A stretch of DNA of 64,000 nucleotides from Tubulanus polymorphus (taxonomy: Eukaryota > Nemertea > Palaeonemertea > Tubulaniformes > Tubulanidae), in contig NC_134030.1 in assembly GCF_964204645.1 (NCBI RefSeq), positions 22,449,210 through 22,513,209 of the forward strand. The letters run 5' to 3'. Under the pieces are notes generated by a model, which saw only the letters and a list, made by a program, of their open reading frames with translations, was not told where the DNA came from and searched no databases. The stretch's first letter is position 1; each line of letters starts with the position of its first letter. Positions 22,089 through 33,305 of the stretch are shown here, one piece after another. The position numbers were made by a program, and so were the translations under genes.

Positions 22089-22830
22089 CGATTTCAAACA
22101 AATGAACCTCTGAACTCTACTTGTGTAACGGTGTGTTGTGCGCAAGACGCTTAGTTTTCTACCTGGCTGCGAAGATCCTCAGTACTAAACGTCACCGTGC
22201 TTCTACCTTACATATTTTAAGCGTAAACATTAAAATAGTTTCCATTAAACTCATCGCTATACGACGACAGTAAATTGTCGTTATACAGAATAGTTTTACT
22301 TTTCATACCGAACAAAATGAGAAAATATTGTAGTGGAGATAATATTAGAATTTAACGATACACAAATTTTGAGAAAACTCAACAGCGCTTTCAATCCAAA
22401 CCATGTCTTTATTGTCAGATGTACACATGGAGTAGCTGGCGACAAGGGTAGGACTGTCTAATCTCAGTATGACTTCCCCCACGCCTCTTTGGATCAGGTC
22501 TGCACTTCCCTGTCGAGTACCGACACATGGTTTGAGTCTGGTGCGGTGGTAAGTTTTGTAACAAAAACACCTTGTATTTTCAAGTTTCAAATCTAACTGA
22601 ATTTGGATTAAAAACGCTGAAGATTTATATATATAAGATAGACTGGTTGCTGCTGAGTCTATATGTTTGCCCAAGAAATCGTGGGCGATGTAATAGACCA
22701 ATGAATGGTTTGCAGCAAGGGTTTGTGTTGGCGCGAGCTTCAGTGGGCGGCAATCAAACCCCGGCAAGTGAGGATGAATAGGTGAAGAGTTGATGAAAAG
22801 AATATTAGTGGCGTTTATGTCATCCGGCGT

Positions 22831-24403
22831 TTATTTCTGTCGACAGGGCTTCGAACAAATAGCTGTCAAAAAAAGCGCGCATGAAACATCGTTCCACAGA
22901 CCACTACTTCGATACAATTCAACGCAAGGTTCATAAGAAGTGCCCATCAGATAACCATTTCCATTCGGTTCTCCATTGTTCCATCGCATAAAACCCTGCA
23001 GCAATATGAATGAAAAAAATATAAATAACGTTTTCGCTGCGTATGGTGAGCTCAGCCCGCCATAAATATTTGATGTGCGCAAAACGAGCTCAGCTCGTCG
23101 ATATAGTATTGTACGTATATACATTGTACAACGTTATAACTCATGTACGCGCATACCAGACGACTACTGCTAGTCCTGATTTTTCTGAAAGATGAAAAAG
23201 TGTCAGCTGCCGATGCACAAAACCTTATATCCATTGTTTATACATGTGAAGGACCCGCTTGGATAACCACAGAACTATAATCTTATAATTCTATAGTGTA
23301 ACCACCGGTCAAACGAATTTGAATTGAATTGGTAAATAGGACTAGTTCTATTGGTCTACTGGTTAGCACGCATGCTGTGTACGGGACCCGGGTTCGATCC
23401 CCGGTGAGTGCGCGTAATTTCACTATCAATCGTTACATCTATTCACGGGAATATTCCTACATACCGAAGGGAAGGTGAATGGTCTTCTAAAACCAAGCCA
23501 AACACTTTTGACGTTAGAAGGTATCAGACCTGAAATGATGACAGTATTGTGTTAGTTAAACTTCTATCACCCTCCCCTCTTCTGTAAAACACAGCATCAT
23601 TCAAACATAACGTATAATTACTTTGAGCTATACGATTCTCCTCCATGCTTTCGATTCTGGCTATTTGTGTAGAACGACAATGGTGGTATGCGTGCTTCCA
23701 TCCCGGAGAAAACTTGAAGCACTTGTTGTTTCCAGCTTTTGTCCAACCAGCATCACAACACGGTATTGTAACACACGCCGAATAAACTACATCACAATGC
23801 CAACAAAGATTAGCAACCTGACTTGTTAACCTGAGGGGCCGGTTCCGGTCATGGCTTAGACTTAAGACTAGTCTAGGACTATTTTAGTTATATAGCTAAT
23901 CTAACAGCTTAAGACCAGTCGTAAGATTTAAGACCACTTTTGGACTTATGTCTCGACTATGGAACCGGCCCCTGGGGTCACTTGCCTACTGTGCTTAGTT
24001 TGGTCAGAGCCTAACCCTTGGTTGACCATTATTTGCCCTTTGATCCATTCAATCCTTTATATCATTTTTCGTCATCCCTTTTGATATATAACACATATAC
24101 AACACAATAAGGCCTACCCCTAGTTTACTTTTCGTCTTTTGATTGGTTTAGTTGCGTAAAGTTTTTATTTTGTAAACTGCCCCTAATTCGTACCACATCT
24201 TATATCTTCATTAGTCTGTTTATTCAAAATTATTCAGAATAATTTTGTGACGACGATAGTACGCCAGCAGGTGTATTCGGTGCACGATAATATCCCCAAA
24301 AGGCTGCCTGATAGCTATATTTATGAATGTGGACATTGATATTGATATATTTACCTGTCGCTGTAGAACAGACCAGTAACAGAGTCGATAACATCAGTTT
24401 CAT
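22831..24403 (-). CDS. secreted C-type lectin, copy 2 (four exons)
   Basis: Exons: 24355-24403 (MKLMLSTLLLVCSTAT), 23622-23786, 23465-23529, 22831-22995; 147 aa. Domain features: ACVTIPCCDAGWTKAGNNKC, ARIESMEEN, VWLGFRRPF, WNNGEPNG, GLWNDVSC, AICSKPC, so EPN and WND are kept. Odd point: the acceptor used in copies 1 and 3 (TTCAG) reads TTCGG here. The next upstream AG (GATGTAG) keeps the frame and adds about five residues at the N-terminal side of the domain, which looks like compensation for a lost splice site. The role is inferred as for copy 1. Exon 2 is the most divergent part, including its loop CFKFSPGWKHAYHHC. Confidence 0.85.
23345..23412 (+). repeat. tRNA-like sequence in lectin intron, copy 2
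   Basis: Same A-box and B-box arrangement as at 18933, with a few substitutions (ACGGGACCC for ACGAGACCC). Duplicated as part of the cassette. Confidence 0.6.
23835..23972. mobile_element. short TIR element (MITE-like), 138 bp
   Basis: Perfect 12-bp terminal inverted repeats GGGGCCGGTTCC ... GGAACCGGCCCC, and a core of imperfect inverted repeats built on CTTAAGACC/GTCTTAAG. No ORF. Absent from the matching positions of cassettes 1 and 3, so it inserted after the duplication. Confidence 0.8.
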
Positions 24404-24619
24404 ATTCAAGTCAATATTTTCCTTTATCTATAACTGATAACACACACGAATAGACAAAACAGTTTTAGCTTTTGTATAAATTTCGCTGTTTTAATTGCTA
24501 AAAAAATCTAACAGAATGTTCGTCGTCGTAAAGGAACTGCTTCCAGTGGTTACTGGGAATTATAGGGCTAACGCGAGTAGCGCATGCGCGTGAAATGTTC
24601 AGCGAGTTGTGAATCATTC

Positions 24620-25020
24620 AGGGATCTAAAGAAAGAGCCAATGGGGCATAATCTAACTATGGACTTCTTTGACTGTATCCAACACTAGATATAATCACCA
24701 GAATAACAAACGAGTTTTCTGCAAAATAATAGAAGATAATAATAGAAAATGCAGAAAATAATAGAAAACCTTAATGATATCGATTATTATGCAAATCAAA
24801 GGGGTTTTCTAATCACATTCACCTAAGGATCCTAGAATCTGTAATTGGAATGTATTCATTCATAGTTGGTAACGGTATATCAAAAACAAAACTTAATTGA
24901 AAAACATTCTTTGCCTTAAAGATAACACATTGCTTACTATTATCGACAGTAAATGAATTATATAATATTAAGGATCAAAGTTGTTTTGCATTCGAATATC
25001 GATAATTGAATTTAATTGAG
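24620..25020. other. insertion specific to lectin cassette 2
   Basis: About 400 bp of AT-rich sequence separates two blocks that are adjacent in cassette 1 (near 20250). No ORF or terminal repeat recognised. Confidence 0.4.
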
Positions 25021-26467
25021 TCACCGACAAAAAAATGATACGCGTGAATTATCAAAGCATGTTGTATATTTCTGTCAGGTTGCTAAAGAAAAATCCTCGT
25101 AAATGAATATTCATCACCTGTCTCCAGCGTCCTTGGGGAACTCGATGAAAACTGAACTGTCATCGATATTTCATCGAATTTAGAATCGTAGATTTTCTTT
25201 GTAAAATACACTTTCCCAATTGGCGAATACTTTGAATAATCGAAACTACTCAAGGAATTCAAACGCCATAAATTTAGATATAAAAACTGTGATGTGCCTT
25301 GTAGGCCAAATCTTGACCGGTCGGTTTAAGGTTTTGTTTTCTATGTGTATGTGGCTTGTAATTATATGTAAATGAACCGAGTTTCGCAATAAAATTAATG
25401 ATAATAATAACAAAATATTTTCTTTTCACTTGTTAAAATAATAATATGATATCGATAGAAAACTGTTGATTAAAGCTATTAACTTTCAAAACATTTTGTT
25501 TAAAAATCGTGTATGTTCCCGGTGTTATTTTACTTACGGTTTCTGGCAGCGAATTTCACGATATGTTAAATGATTATTTTACCGGAATTATATATAGGCG
25601 TGGTATCGATTTTGCTTTAAAACATGTGCATCAAAAGCAAACACGAACAATGCTTTACTGTCGCTTGATTATGAAAAGTATAATATCTCAAACAAAGGGG
25701 GCTAGATGACCAAAACTTTAAGCGATTTACTTCATTAGGCTCAATTGATATTATCATATATATTTTCTAATTGAATGCGTATCTTTTTGTATGATCTTTC
25801 ATAATTTAATTGAATTATAAGGGGGTAGAGAAACCCGAAAAGGCGAGTTATATAGGATGGATTTTCAAAAAGGGCACCACTAAAATTTGTATGGGGACAA
25901 CATGCCCTCTTGCCCCCCTATGTAAGGAGTTGTATCATTGCCCTTTCCGGCTCCCATATCCGCGGCCTTGAGGAATAACCGTAGGTTAGTTTCTATTCCT
26001 CACAGATTTTCTGTTTGAAACATTATAGGAATAAACGCCAGACTTCAAGTGTTTTACCCGAGACATTCTTAAGTGAAAATGAGCGTAAACGTGAATATAC
26101 AATCATTACCGGACAATATCATCGGTCAGCATTCCGTCAGAGATTAATCGTCCAACAAATTCATAACGGAAGTTTGAGAGTCTACGGATTGTTAGGTTAC
26201 ACTATGTTACAGATGGTAGTTATAGCCTATATTGTCTATATAATCATAATTCAAATGGAAGATTATTGAAGATTATCATATGATATGTCTGGTATCGATT
26301 ATGCATGAACACATGCGTCCTGAGAGCAAACATGGGTGAATAAGCTTTGTAAGGTACTTACTTTGTTCGAGCAAATACTATGTATGAGTTTGCCGTTGTA
26401 TCAAGTTTTAATCAATGTTAACGAGAGATATTCCACTATGTATTCAGTCAAATAGTTCTATGGTAAA

Positions 26468-26522
26468 ATCATATGTTTCGAGCAACGTTTCGGCTAAATA
26501 TTATTGGCCATCATTAGGCGTA
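26468..26522 (-). ncRNA. degenerate hammerhead-like motif beside fragment 2
   Basis: Minus strand: CCTAATGATGGCCAATAATA ... TTTAGCCGAAACGTTGCTCG. The stem and GAAAC are intact, and the CTGATGA core has one change (G to A at its third position). It abuts the family X fragment. Confidence 0.5.
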
Positions 26523-26604
26523 CCGTGGGAGGCCCGTGTGTTATAAGTGATAAGCAAGCATTGCTATTGGTAAATTCTGGTCACCCTGATTGCAGAGGAG
26601 CTGT

Positions 26605-26770
26605 GATTAGTGATAAGATAAAAACCCACTATCTAAAAATTAAAAAGAAATCTAAAATCGAGAATATGTTTATTGAAACAATCTAAAACATAAGAACACG
26701 ACGTTTCGATCTCACACTAGAGATCATCGTCAGGTGTGAGATATTGACTAAAAACAGGGGTATATACAGA
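26605..26770 (-). mobile_element. hammerhead-bearing element, one arm
   Basis: Begins ATAAAAACCCACTATCTAAA like the foldback element at 12592, carries a core at 26697-26740, and ends after GGTGTGAGATATTG without the second arm. Inserted into family X fragment 2. Confidence 0.75.
26697..26740 (-). ncRNA. hammerhead ribozyme candidate (best conserved core)
   Basis: Minus strand order: CACAC (stem I 5' side), CTGACGA, TGATCTCTAGTGTGAGATC (stem II, 6-bp GATCTC/GAGATC), GAAAC, GTC (cleavage triplet), GTGTTC (stem I 3' side). Stem I pairs for four base pairs (CACA with TGTG, reading outward), and all invariant core residues of a type I hammerhead are present. Stem III is reduced to the self-complementary ACGT, as in the short-stem-III hammerheads described from Penelope-like elements and retrozymes, which tend to act as dimers. 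Activity is inferred. Confidence 0.65.
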
Positions 26771-27299
26771 GGAGATTAGTGATTAGTATCTGGTATAATG
26801 ATCAGGGGTTTATAGATCACCCGCGTATAGTACTGGACTTTACAGACATTTAGACATGGGAGATGCATCAAGTGTGTGACAGCAACACTGTAGCTATCCG
26901 TCACTGGGATAACAGTAATGAACAGAACACATTGAGAGTTTATGATATAAACACTATACCCGCTCTTAGGCAATAATACTAGCCAGTTTTTAGGATTGAA
27001 ATATTGAGACATTGTAACCGGTAAAAGCCAAAGGGACTTGTCCCATTGATTGTGAATGAATAAAAACAGTATTAATGACCAATCCCAGTATCCCTGTATA
27101 ATAAAATACAAGGGTGGCAACTAATCGTCTATCTGAAAATGACCTTTCCACTTCAATCGACTGTAATTCCAAAAATCTCAACCGATTCACATGAAATAAG
27201 CTTTAATACAAACAAGGAGACTTTCTGCTTCCAACGAGCCTATAACCATTACTCTACGAAAAATATCTCACAACGAAATCGGCGTTTATTTATGGGAGA

Positions 27300-27800
27300 T
27301 AGCTCAAAATGGAGGCGTACTGCCATCAGGTAGTGGCGACGCCTGGACGAACATGTTTTGGGAAAATGGTGAATGTCTGTTGAATGTCTGAGGGATATTT
27401 ACAGACAACAGGTTAATTGCTGCTTTAGTAACAGTGGAAGTCTCCTGACCGCTCGGAACAATTGCACTGACGGTGATGACTGCAGTGTCTTCTAGGTTAT
27501 TATTGTCTTGATGAAGGCCGTTGATAACAGTCCAAGCTTCCTGATTACATGGAAGAATTGTCCCGATGGTGACGACTCTTGTGTCTTCTAGTGTCTTGAA
27601 GAAAGCCGTTTTAATATCATAGAACGAGCTAGAATTGATGGTCGTAGCAAAAAGGTGCCTGCAATTTCTACATGGAAATTCGTCCAGTTCGTGTATCTAT
27701 TGGCGCATACGCATCTGGCGCAATGTGCCTTGCCGATAAGTAGACCGATTTCTAAGTCACGCTCAGATAATTCTATATCCGATAGATGAACCCAATCTTG
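27300..27800. other. spacer, partly repeated at 33.3-33.5 kb
   Basis: GTACTGCCATCAGG and neighbouring sequence recur near 33473. Two internal partial copies of a motif around GTGTCTTCTAG (27481, 27583). No gene supported. Confidence 0.4.
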
Positions 27801-27899
27801 TGTATTCTTACCGTGAGATGAATAACTTTGTTACCGGGAGACTACCTTTACTAAAGACAAGATTCAACTATATACGTTTTACCGTTTCGCTCAAACCGG

Positions 27900-28240
27900 A
27901 AGAGAGAACTGAGGCACATTTGTTTGAAATCGGTTTGCACAAACCCGTTTCGGTTTGTAGGAAAATCGTCTTTGTTTATACCGGTTTACAAACCGTTTTT
28001 GCATAAACCGACGTCATTATTCAGGCGTAAACGGTTTGCGCAAACCGACTAAACCGTTCACGAAGCAACATCAAACCGACTTTTCCAAGATGGCGGAATA
28101 AGGAAATTTTCGATGTCAGCTGACCTAAATTGACTTTTCGTTCAGTCCCAATTGTTCACAGTACGGCAAACCGATTTATGACGCAATAAACCGATTTAAA
28201 CCGGTTTATACAAACCGATTTCAAACAAATGCACCTCTGA
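27900..28240. promoter_or_regulatory. CGGTTT/AAACCG-rich block, cassette 3
   Basis: About 15 CGGTTT or AAACCG words in both orientations, with AAACCGGTTT at 28198-28207; copy of 17270-17560. The palindrome AACCGGTT is the consensus site of Grainyhead-family factors. Regulatory use is inferred only. Confidence 0.35.
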
Positions 28241-28643
28241 ACTCTACTTGTGTAACGGTGTGTTGTGCGCAAGACGCTTTGTTTTCTACCTGGTTGCGAA
28301 GATCCTCAGTACTAAACGTCACCGTGCTTCTGCGTTACATATTTTAAGCGTAAAACCGCAAATTGTCATTTTACAGAATAGTTTTATTTTTCATACCGAA
28401 CAAAATGAGAAAATATTCTTCAAGATAATGTTAGATTTAAACGTTAGAAATACGCAAATTTTGAGTTTTAATATCTAGCCAATCAGATGCCTTTATACCA
28501 GTATGACGTTTGCTCTATAAATACCACGCATCTGATTGACTAGATATAAAGACTGGTTGCTGCTGAGCGGGAATCTGTCCGCCCGAGAAATCGAGTGAAG
28601 AGTTGGTGAAAAGAATATTAGCGACGTTCATGTCGTCCGGCGT

Positions 28644-30149
28644 CTATTTCTGTCCACAGGGCTTCGAACAAATAGCGTACCTCGCAGTCGAGCATGAAAT
28701 ATCGTTCCACAGACCATTACTTCGATACATTTCAACGCAATCTTCATAAGGAGCGCCGCGAATACCATTTCCATTCGGTTCTCCATTGTTCCATCGCGTA
28801 AAACCCTGCAGCAATATGAATGAAAAAGAAATATAACTACGTTTTCGCTGGGTTTGGCGACATCAGCCTGTCATTAATATTTGATGTGCTCAGCTCGTAC
28901 GTATATACATTGTACAACGTTATAACTTATGTACACGTATAGCAGACAACTGCTGCTAGTCCTGATGTTTCTGAACGATAGAGAACTATGAACTTATTAT
29001 TCTATGGTATAACCACTGGTCAATGAATTTGAATTGGTCAATAGGACTAGTTCTATTGGTCTACTGGTTAGCACGCATGCTGTGTACGAGACCCGGGTTC
29101 GATCCCCGGTGATTGCGCGTAATTTCACTATCAATCGTTACATCTATTCACGGGAATACTCCTACATACCGTAGCGAAGTCAAATGGTCTTCTAAAACCA
29201 AGCGAAGCAGTGTGCACGTAAAAAGGTATCAGTCCTGAAATGATGACAGTATTGTGTTAGTTAAACTTCTATCACCTTCCACTCCTCTATAAAACACAGC
29301 ATCATTCAAACATGATATACCGTTCATAGGATAAAAACCCACTATGTTCAAATTAAAAGAATTTTTTAAATCAAGAATTCATTCATTCAAAAAATGTCAA
29401 ATATAAAATCGATTTTAAAAATTCTTTTAATTTGTACATAGTGGGTTTTTATCTTATTATCCGTTCTTCACGTTTGAGTGTGGTTATCGTTCTATGATAT
29501 ATAGTTACTTTGAGCTACATTATTCTCCTCCATGCTTTCGATGCTGGCCACTACTGAACCCCTACAATTATCTTGAGGGGTCGTAAACGAATACATAAAG
29601 ATTAAACATTTGTTGTTTCCAGCTTTTGTCCAACCAACATCACAACACGTATCAGCTGAATAAACGACATCAATGCGAACAAAGATTAGCAACTTGACTT
29701 TTTAACCTGGGGTCACTTGCCTACTGTACTTAGTTGGGTCATAGCCTAACCCTTGGTTGACCATTATTTGCCCTTTGATCCATTAAATCCTTTATTTTGT
29801 TAAATCTTCATCATCTCCTTTCTCATTTGATATATAACTCATATATTACACAATAAGGCCTACGCCTAGTTTACTTTTCGTCTTTTGATTTGTTTAGTTG
29901 CGTAAAGTTTTTATTTTGTAAACTGCCCCTAATTCGTACCATATCTTATATCTTAGTTAGTCTGTTTATTCAAAATTATTCAGAATAATTTTGTGACGAC
30001 GATAGTACGCCAGCAGGTGTATTCGGTGCACGATAATATCCCCAAAAGGCTGCCTGATAGCTATATTTATGAATGTCGACATTTTTATTGATATATTTAC
30101 CTGTCGCTGTAGAACAGACCAGTAACAGTGTCGATAATATTAGTTTCAT
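28644..30149 (-). CDS. secreted C-type lectin, copy 3 (four exons)
   Basis: Exons: 30101-30149 (MKLILSTLLLVCSTAT), 29509-29655, 29170-29234, 28644-28805; 140 aa. Features: DTCCDVGWTKAGNNKC, ASIESMEEN, SLGFRRPF, WNNGEPNG, GLWNDISC, AICSKPCGQK. EPN and WND are retained. It differs from the others in exon 2 (CLIFMYSFTTPQDNC, a rewritten loop) and exon 3 (TASLGF where copies 1 and 2 have the conserved tryptophan, VWLGF). Losing that core Trp could weaken the fold. Acceptor and donor sites are all present, so I call it a gene and not a pseudogene. The intron before exon 3 has taken in the palindromic element at 29329-29455. Confidence 0.8.
29050..29117 (+). repeat. tRNA-like sequence in lectin intron, copy 3
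   Basis: Identical to copy 1 across the A-box and B-box (GGGTTCGATCCCC). Confidence 0.6.
29329..29455. mobile_element. palindromic element without hammerhead centre
   Basis: Ends ATAAAAACCCACTATGTTCA ... TGTACATAGTGGGTTTTTAT. Arms of about 50-60 bp, including AATTAAAAGAATTTTTTAAA and its complement, meet without the GAAACGTC core. This is a deletion derivative of the element at 12592. Flanked by ATCTTATTATCCGTTC, the same flank that follows the 12592 copy. Confidence 0.8.
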
Positions 30150-31564
30150 ATTCAAGTCAATATTTTCCTTTATCTATAACTGATAACAAACACGAATAGA
30201 CAAAACAGTTTTAGCTTTTGTATAAATTTCGCTGTTTTAATTGCTAAAAAAATCTAACAGAATGTTCGTTGTCGTAAAGGAGTATGTTGTATATTTCTGT
30301 CAGGTTGCTAAAAACAATCCTCGAAAATGAATATTAACCACCTGTCTCCAGCGTCCTTAGGGAACTCGATGAAAACTGAACTGTCATCGATATTTCATCA
30401 AATTTAGAATCGTAGATTTTCTTTGTAAAATACACTTTCCCAATTGGCGAATACTTTGAATAATCGAAAGACCATATTACTATAAAGTCGATTAAAAATT
30501 GAGTACAGAATCAGGGATACATTTATATATCATCCAAGCAAACTACTCAAGCAATTCAAACGCCATTTAACAGTAAATTTGGATATAAAAACTGTGATGT
30601 GCCTTGTAGGCCAAATCTTGACCGGTCGGTTTAAGTTTTTTTCCTATGTGTGTGGCTTGTAATGCTATGTAAATGAAACGAGTTGGAAAACTGTTGATAA
30701 AAGCTATTAACTATTCAAAACATTGTGTTTACAAATCGTGTATGTTCCCGGTGTTATTTTACTTACGGTTTTTGGCAGCGAATTTCACGATATGTTAAAT
30801 GATTATTTTACCGGAATTATATATATGCGTGGTATCGATTTTGCTTGAAAACATGTGCATCAAAAGCAAACACGAAAAATGCTTTACTGTCGCTTAATTA
30901 TGAAAATTGATATCCCAAATAAAGTGTGACTGGGTGACCAAAACTTTAAGCTATTTACTTCATTAGGCTCAATTTATAATACTACATTTTCTATTTAAAT
31001 GCGTATCTTTTTGAATGATCTTTTATGATTTAATTGTTGATAAAGAAAAAGACACACTAGTTTTTTTTGGAGGAATTATTCAATTATCAAACGTGTCAAT
31101 CTGCTTCTGGGGCGAGACGTTCCATTCTTCCCATTTTCCAACCTCGATACTCCATATACTTCACGTGTGTTCGGGACTACATCTTTCGACATTTTCAATT
31201 GGCCCTTACGGGCTCCCATCAGGGCCGTTTCTAGCGTTTGAATTGTATGGGGGCAGAGAAACCCGAAAAGGGCAGTTATATAGGATGTATTTGCAAAAAG
31301 AGCACTTTTCCAAAATTTCTAGGGGGACAATATGCCCCCTTGCCCCCAATATAAGGAGTTGTATCATTGCCCGTCCCGGCTCCCAAATCCGCGACCTTGA
31401 GAAATGATCGTATGTTAGTTTCTATTCCTCACAGATTTTCTGTTTGAAACATTGGCTTTCCACTAGTAATAAAAATAAAATGAAATAAAAGAAATGATGA
31501 TAATAATAATCGTTATATTAATGGTAATAACAAACATAATTATCATAATCAGTAGTAGTACATA

Positions 31565-31939
31565 GTGACCAACAATGAATCTTTTTCGAGAAAGACAGTG
31601 ATGAGGGAATTGCTGATATTTCTATCGAAGTTTCTATATATAATTAAATGTAGTTTATCTAAGGTTCGTTTCCTGAATAGATACGAAAGAGATTTGATGC
31701 GGGACGACAGTCGGCAGTGTTACGCCAGGTGCGTGGCATCTGAGCAAGAAATGATTTGCTATAAAATTTGTATTTGTGAAAAGCAGCTCTGGGATAATTT
31801 AGTTGTCTGGTGTTATGATGATGGAAGTAAGAGTTCTGCTGAAACATATTTACTAGGTGAATACACAATTAACGCCGTACAATATCAGTCAGCATACTTT
31901 CAGAGATTAAAAGTCGACAGATTCAAATCGGTAGTTTGA
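31565..31939 (+). CDS. hypothetical cysteine-containing ORF
   Basis: A 124-codon ORF present only in cassette 3. Residues about 44-75 hold six cysteines (QCYARC, ICYKICIC ... WC). The stretch 31666-31855 could instead be an exon: it is preceded by TATCTAAG|G and followed by CTAG|GTGAAT. No signal peptide and no recognised family. The region after 31860 is shared with cassette 2 (26090-26160), where it is not open. Weakly supported. Confidence 0.2.
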   Translation: MTNNESFSRKTVMRELLIFLSKFLYIIKCSLSKVRFLNRYERDLMRDDSRQCYARCVASEQEMICYKICICEKQLWDNLVVWCYDDGSKSSAETYLLGEYTINAVQYQSAYFQRLKVDRFKSVV

Positions 31940-32237
31940 GTGTCTACGGATTGTTAGGTTACAGTTGGTAGTTAAAGTCTGCATTTCATATATAATTACA
32001 ATTCAAATGGAAGATTATTGAAGAATATCATATGATATGTCTGGTATCGATTATGCGTGAAAACATGCGTCGTGAGAGCATACATGGGTGAATAAACTTT
32101 GTAAGGTATTTACTTAATTCGAGCAAATACTATGTATGAGACAGCCGTTGTCTCAAGTTTTAATCAATAATACCAAATAATAATGAGAGATATTCCACTA
32201 TATATTCAGCCAAAATGTTCTACTGTAAAATTATATA

Positions 32238-32284
32238 TTTCGAGCAACGTTTCGGCTTAATATATACTATTAGCCATCATAGGC
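32238..32284 (-). ncRNA. degenerate hammerhead-like motif beside fragment 3
   Basis: Minus strand: CCTATGATGGCTAATAGTAT ... TTAAGCCGAAACGTTGCTCG. One base of the CTGATGA core is missing; the stem and GAAAC are intact. Confidence 0.45.
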
Positions 32285-32562
32285 GTACCGTGGGAGGTCC
32301 GTGTGTTATAAGTGATAAACAAGCATTGCTATTGGTAAATTCTGGTCACCCTGATTGCGGAGGAGCTGTGATTAGTATCAGATATAATGATTAGGGGTTT
32401 ATAAGATCATCCGCGTATAGTACTGGACTCTACAGACAGTTAGACATGGGAGATGCATCAAGTGTGTGACAGCAACACTGTAGCTATCCGTCACTGGGAT
32501 AACAGTAATGAACAGAACACATTGAGAGTTTATAGTATAAACACTTTTCCCGCTCTTAGGCA
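32285..32562 (+). pseudogene. family X 3' fragment 3
   Basis: Same left junction as fragment 2 (GTGGGAGGTCCGTGTGTTATAA). It has an in-frame stop (ATGATTAGGGG), an extra base in TTATAAGATC and another TAG (GACAGTTAGACATGG). Its downstream spacer (32610-33300) matches the spacer after gene A (12220-13270), not that of gene B. Confidence 0.85.
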
Positions 32563-32794
32563 CCAGCTGGTTTTTAGGATTGAAGTATTGAGACATTGTA
32601 ACCGCTAAGAGTTGGTATCGAGTAGAACAGATCGCAACTCAGCAATCATTATTCTATATATCATAATTTTAAAATGATACAGTTTTACAGCAAACGCCAA
32701 GTTTCATTAATAACGAGACAGGAAGACTTGGTGTCACGTGACATATTTTAACTTTCATAAAATAGTAATTAACAAAAATCCATGTTACGAGAAA

Positions 32795-32930
32795 AATACC
32801 ACAATAAATTCAGCCAAAACGAGAAACTTGAGTAGGAGAGTATATGTATTTGCGCAACGTTTCGGCTAAAGACTATTAGCCATCGTCAGGCCTGATGATG
32901 GGATTTCTCTCGTTTTCATCATATATTGTG
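32795..32930 (-). mobile_element. hammerhead-bearing element, second family
   Basis: Contains the core at 32853-32898 and is bounded on the left by GAGAAAAATACCAC and on the right by ATGATGGGATTTCTCTCG. Related sequence flanks the motifs at 21.7, 26.4, 32.2, 49.0 and 57.6 kb (GAGAGAAATCCCAC). Confidence 0.6.
32853..32898 (-). ncRNA. hammerhead ribozyme candidate, intact core
   Basis: Minus strand: GGC, CTGACGA, TGGCTAATAGTCTTTAGCC (stem II GGCTAA/TTAGCC), GAAAC, GTT, GCGC. All core residues are present and GTT is a permitted cleavage triplet. Stem I is short (about 2 bp before a mismatch), so activity would depend on additional contacts. Confidence 0.55.
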
Positions 32931-33305
32931 TATCTTCTCGTCTAATCCATAAGGTTGGTTTTAATGATTGGTTTTTTCAACTCGCTTGTTCAATATTTGG
33001 ATTATACCCGGCCTGTAAAATTCGTGGGTAGTCAATATCGATATGAAACGCATGTATCTTATCGTCATGACGATGTAGCGAATGCCTATTATATGTTAAA
33101 AAACTACTCCGATTTGAAATGTTGTCTTAAAAAAAACTAGGGGTCCAGTGCCACTTGGATCAGAAGAAGTGCTTGACGATTCCACCATTCAACAACCCGA
33201 TGAACGAATACCAGAAACAAATGACCTTTAAAACTCATCACAATAATCTGGGCCTAGATCTGAATGTGATAAACCGACTGAGTGACCGGTGCTTGTGGGC
33301 GGGTT

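Larger units (their letters stand above)
26523..26976 (+). pseudogene. family X 3' fragment 2, interrupted by an element
   Basis: Starts GGGAGGCCCGTGTGTTATAA, homologous to gene A near 11786, and ends at the natural stop (CTTAGGCAATAA, 26976). It is split at about 26605-26770 by a half-copy of the hammerhead foldback element; GATTAGT-like sequence is repeated on both sides. It also has an in-frame TAG (ACAGACATTTAGACATGG). Confidence 0.85.
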
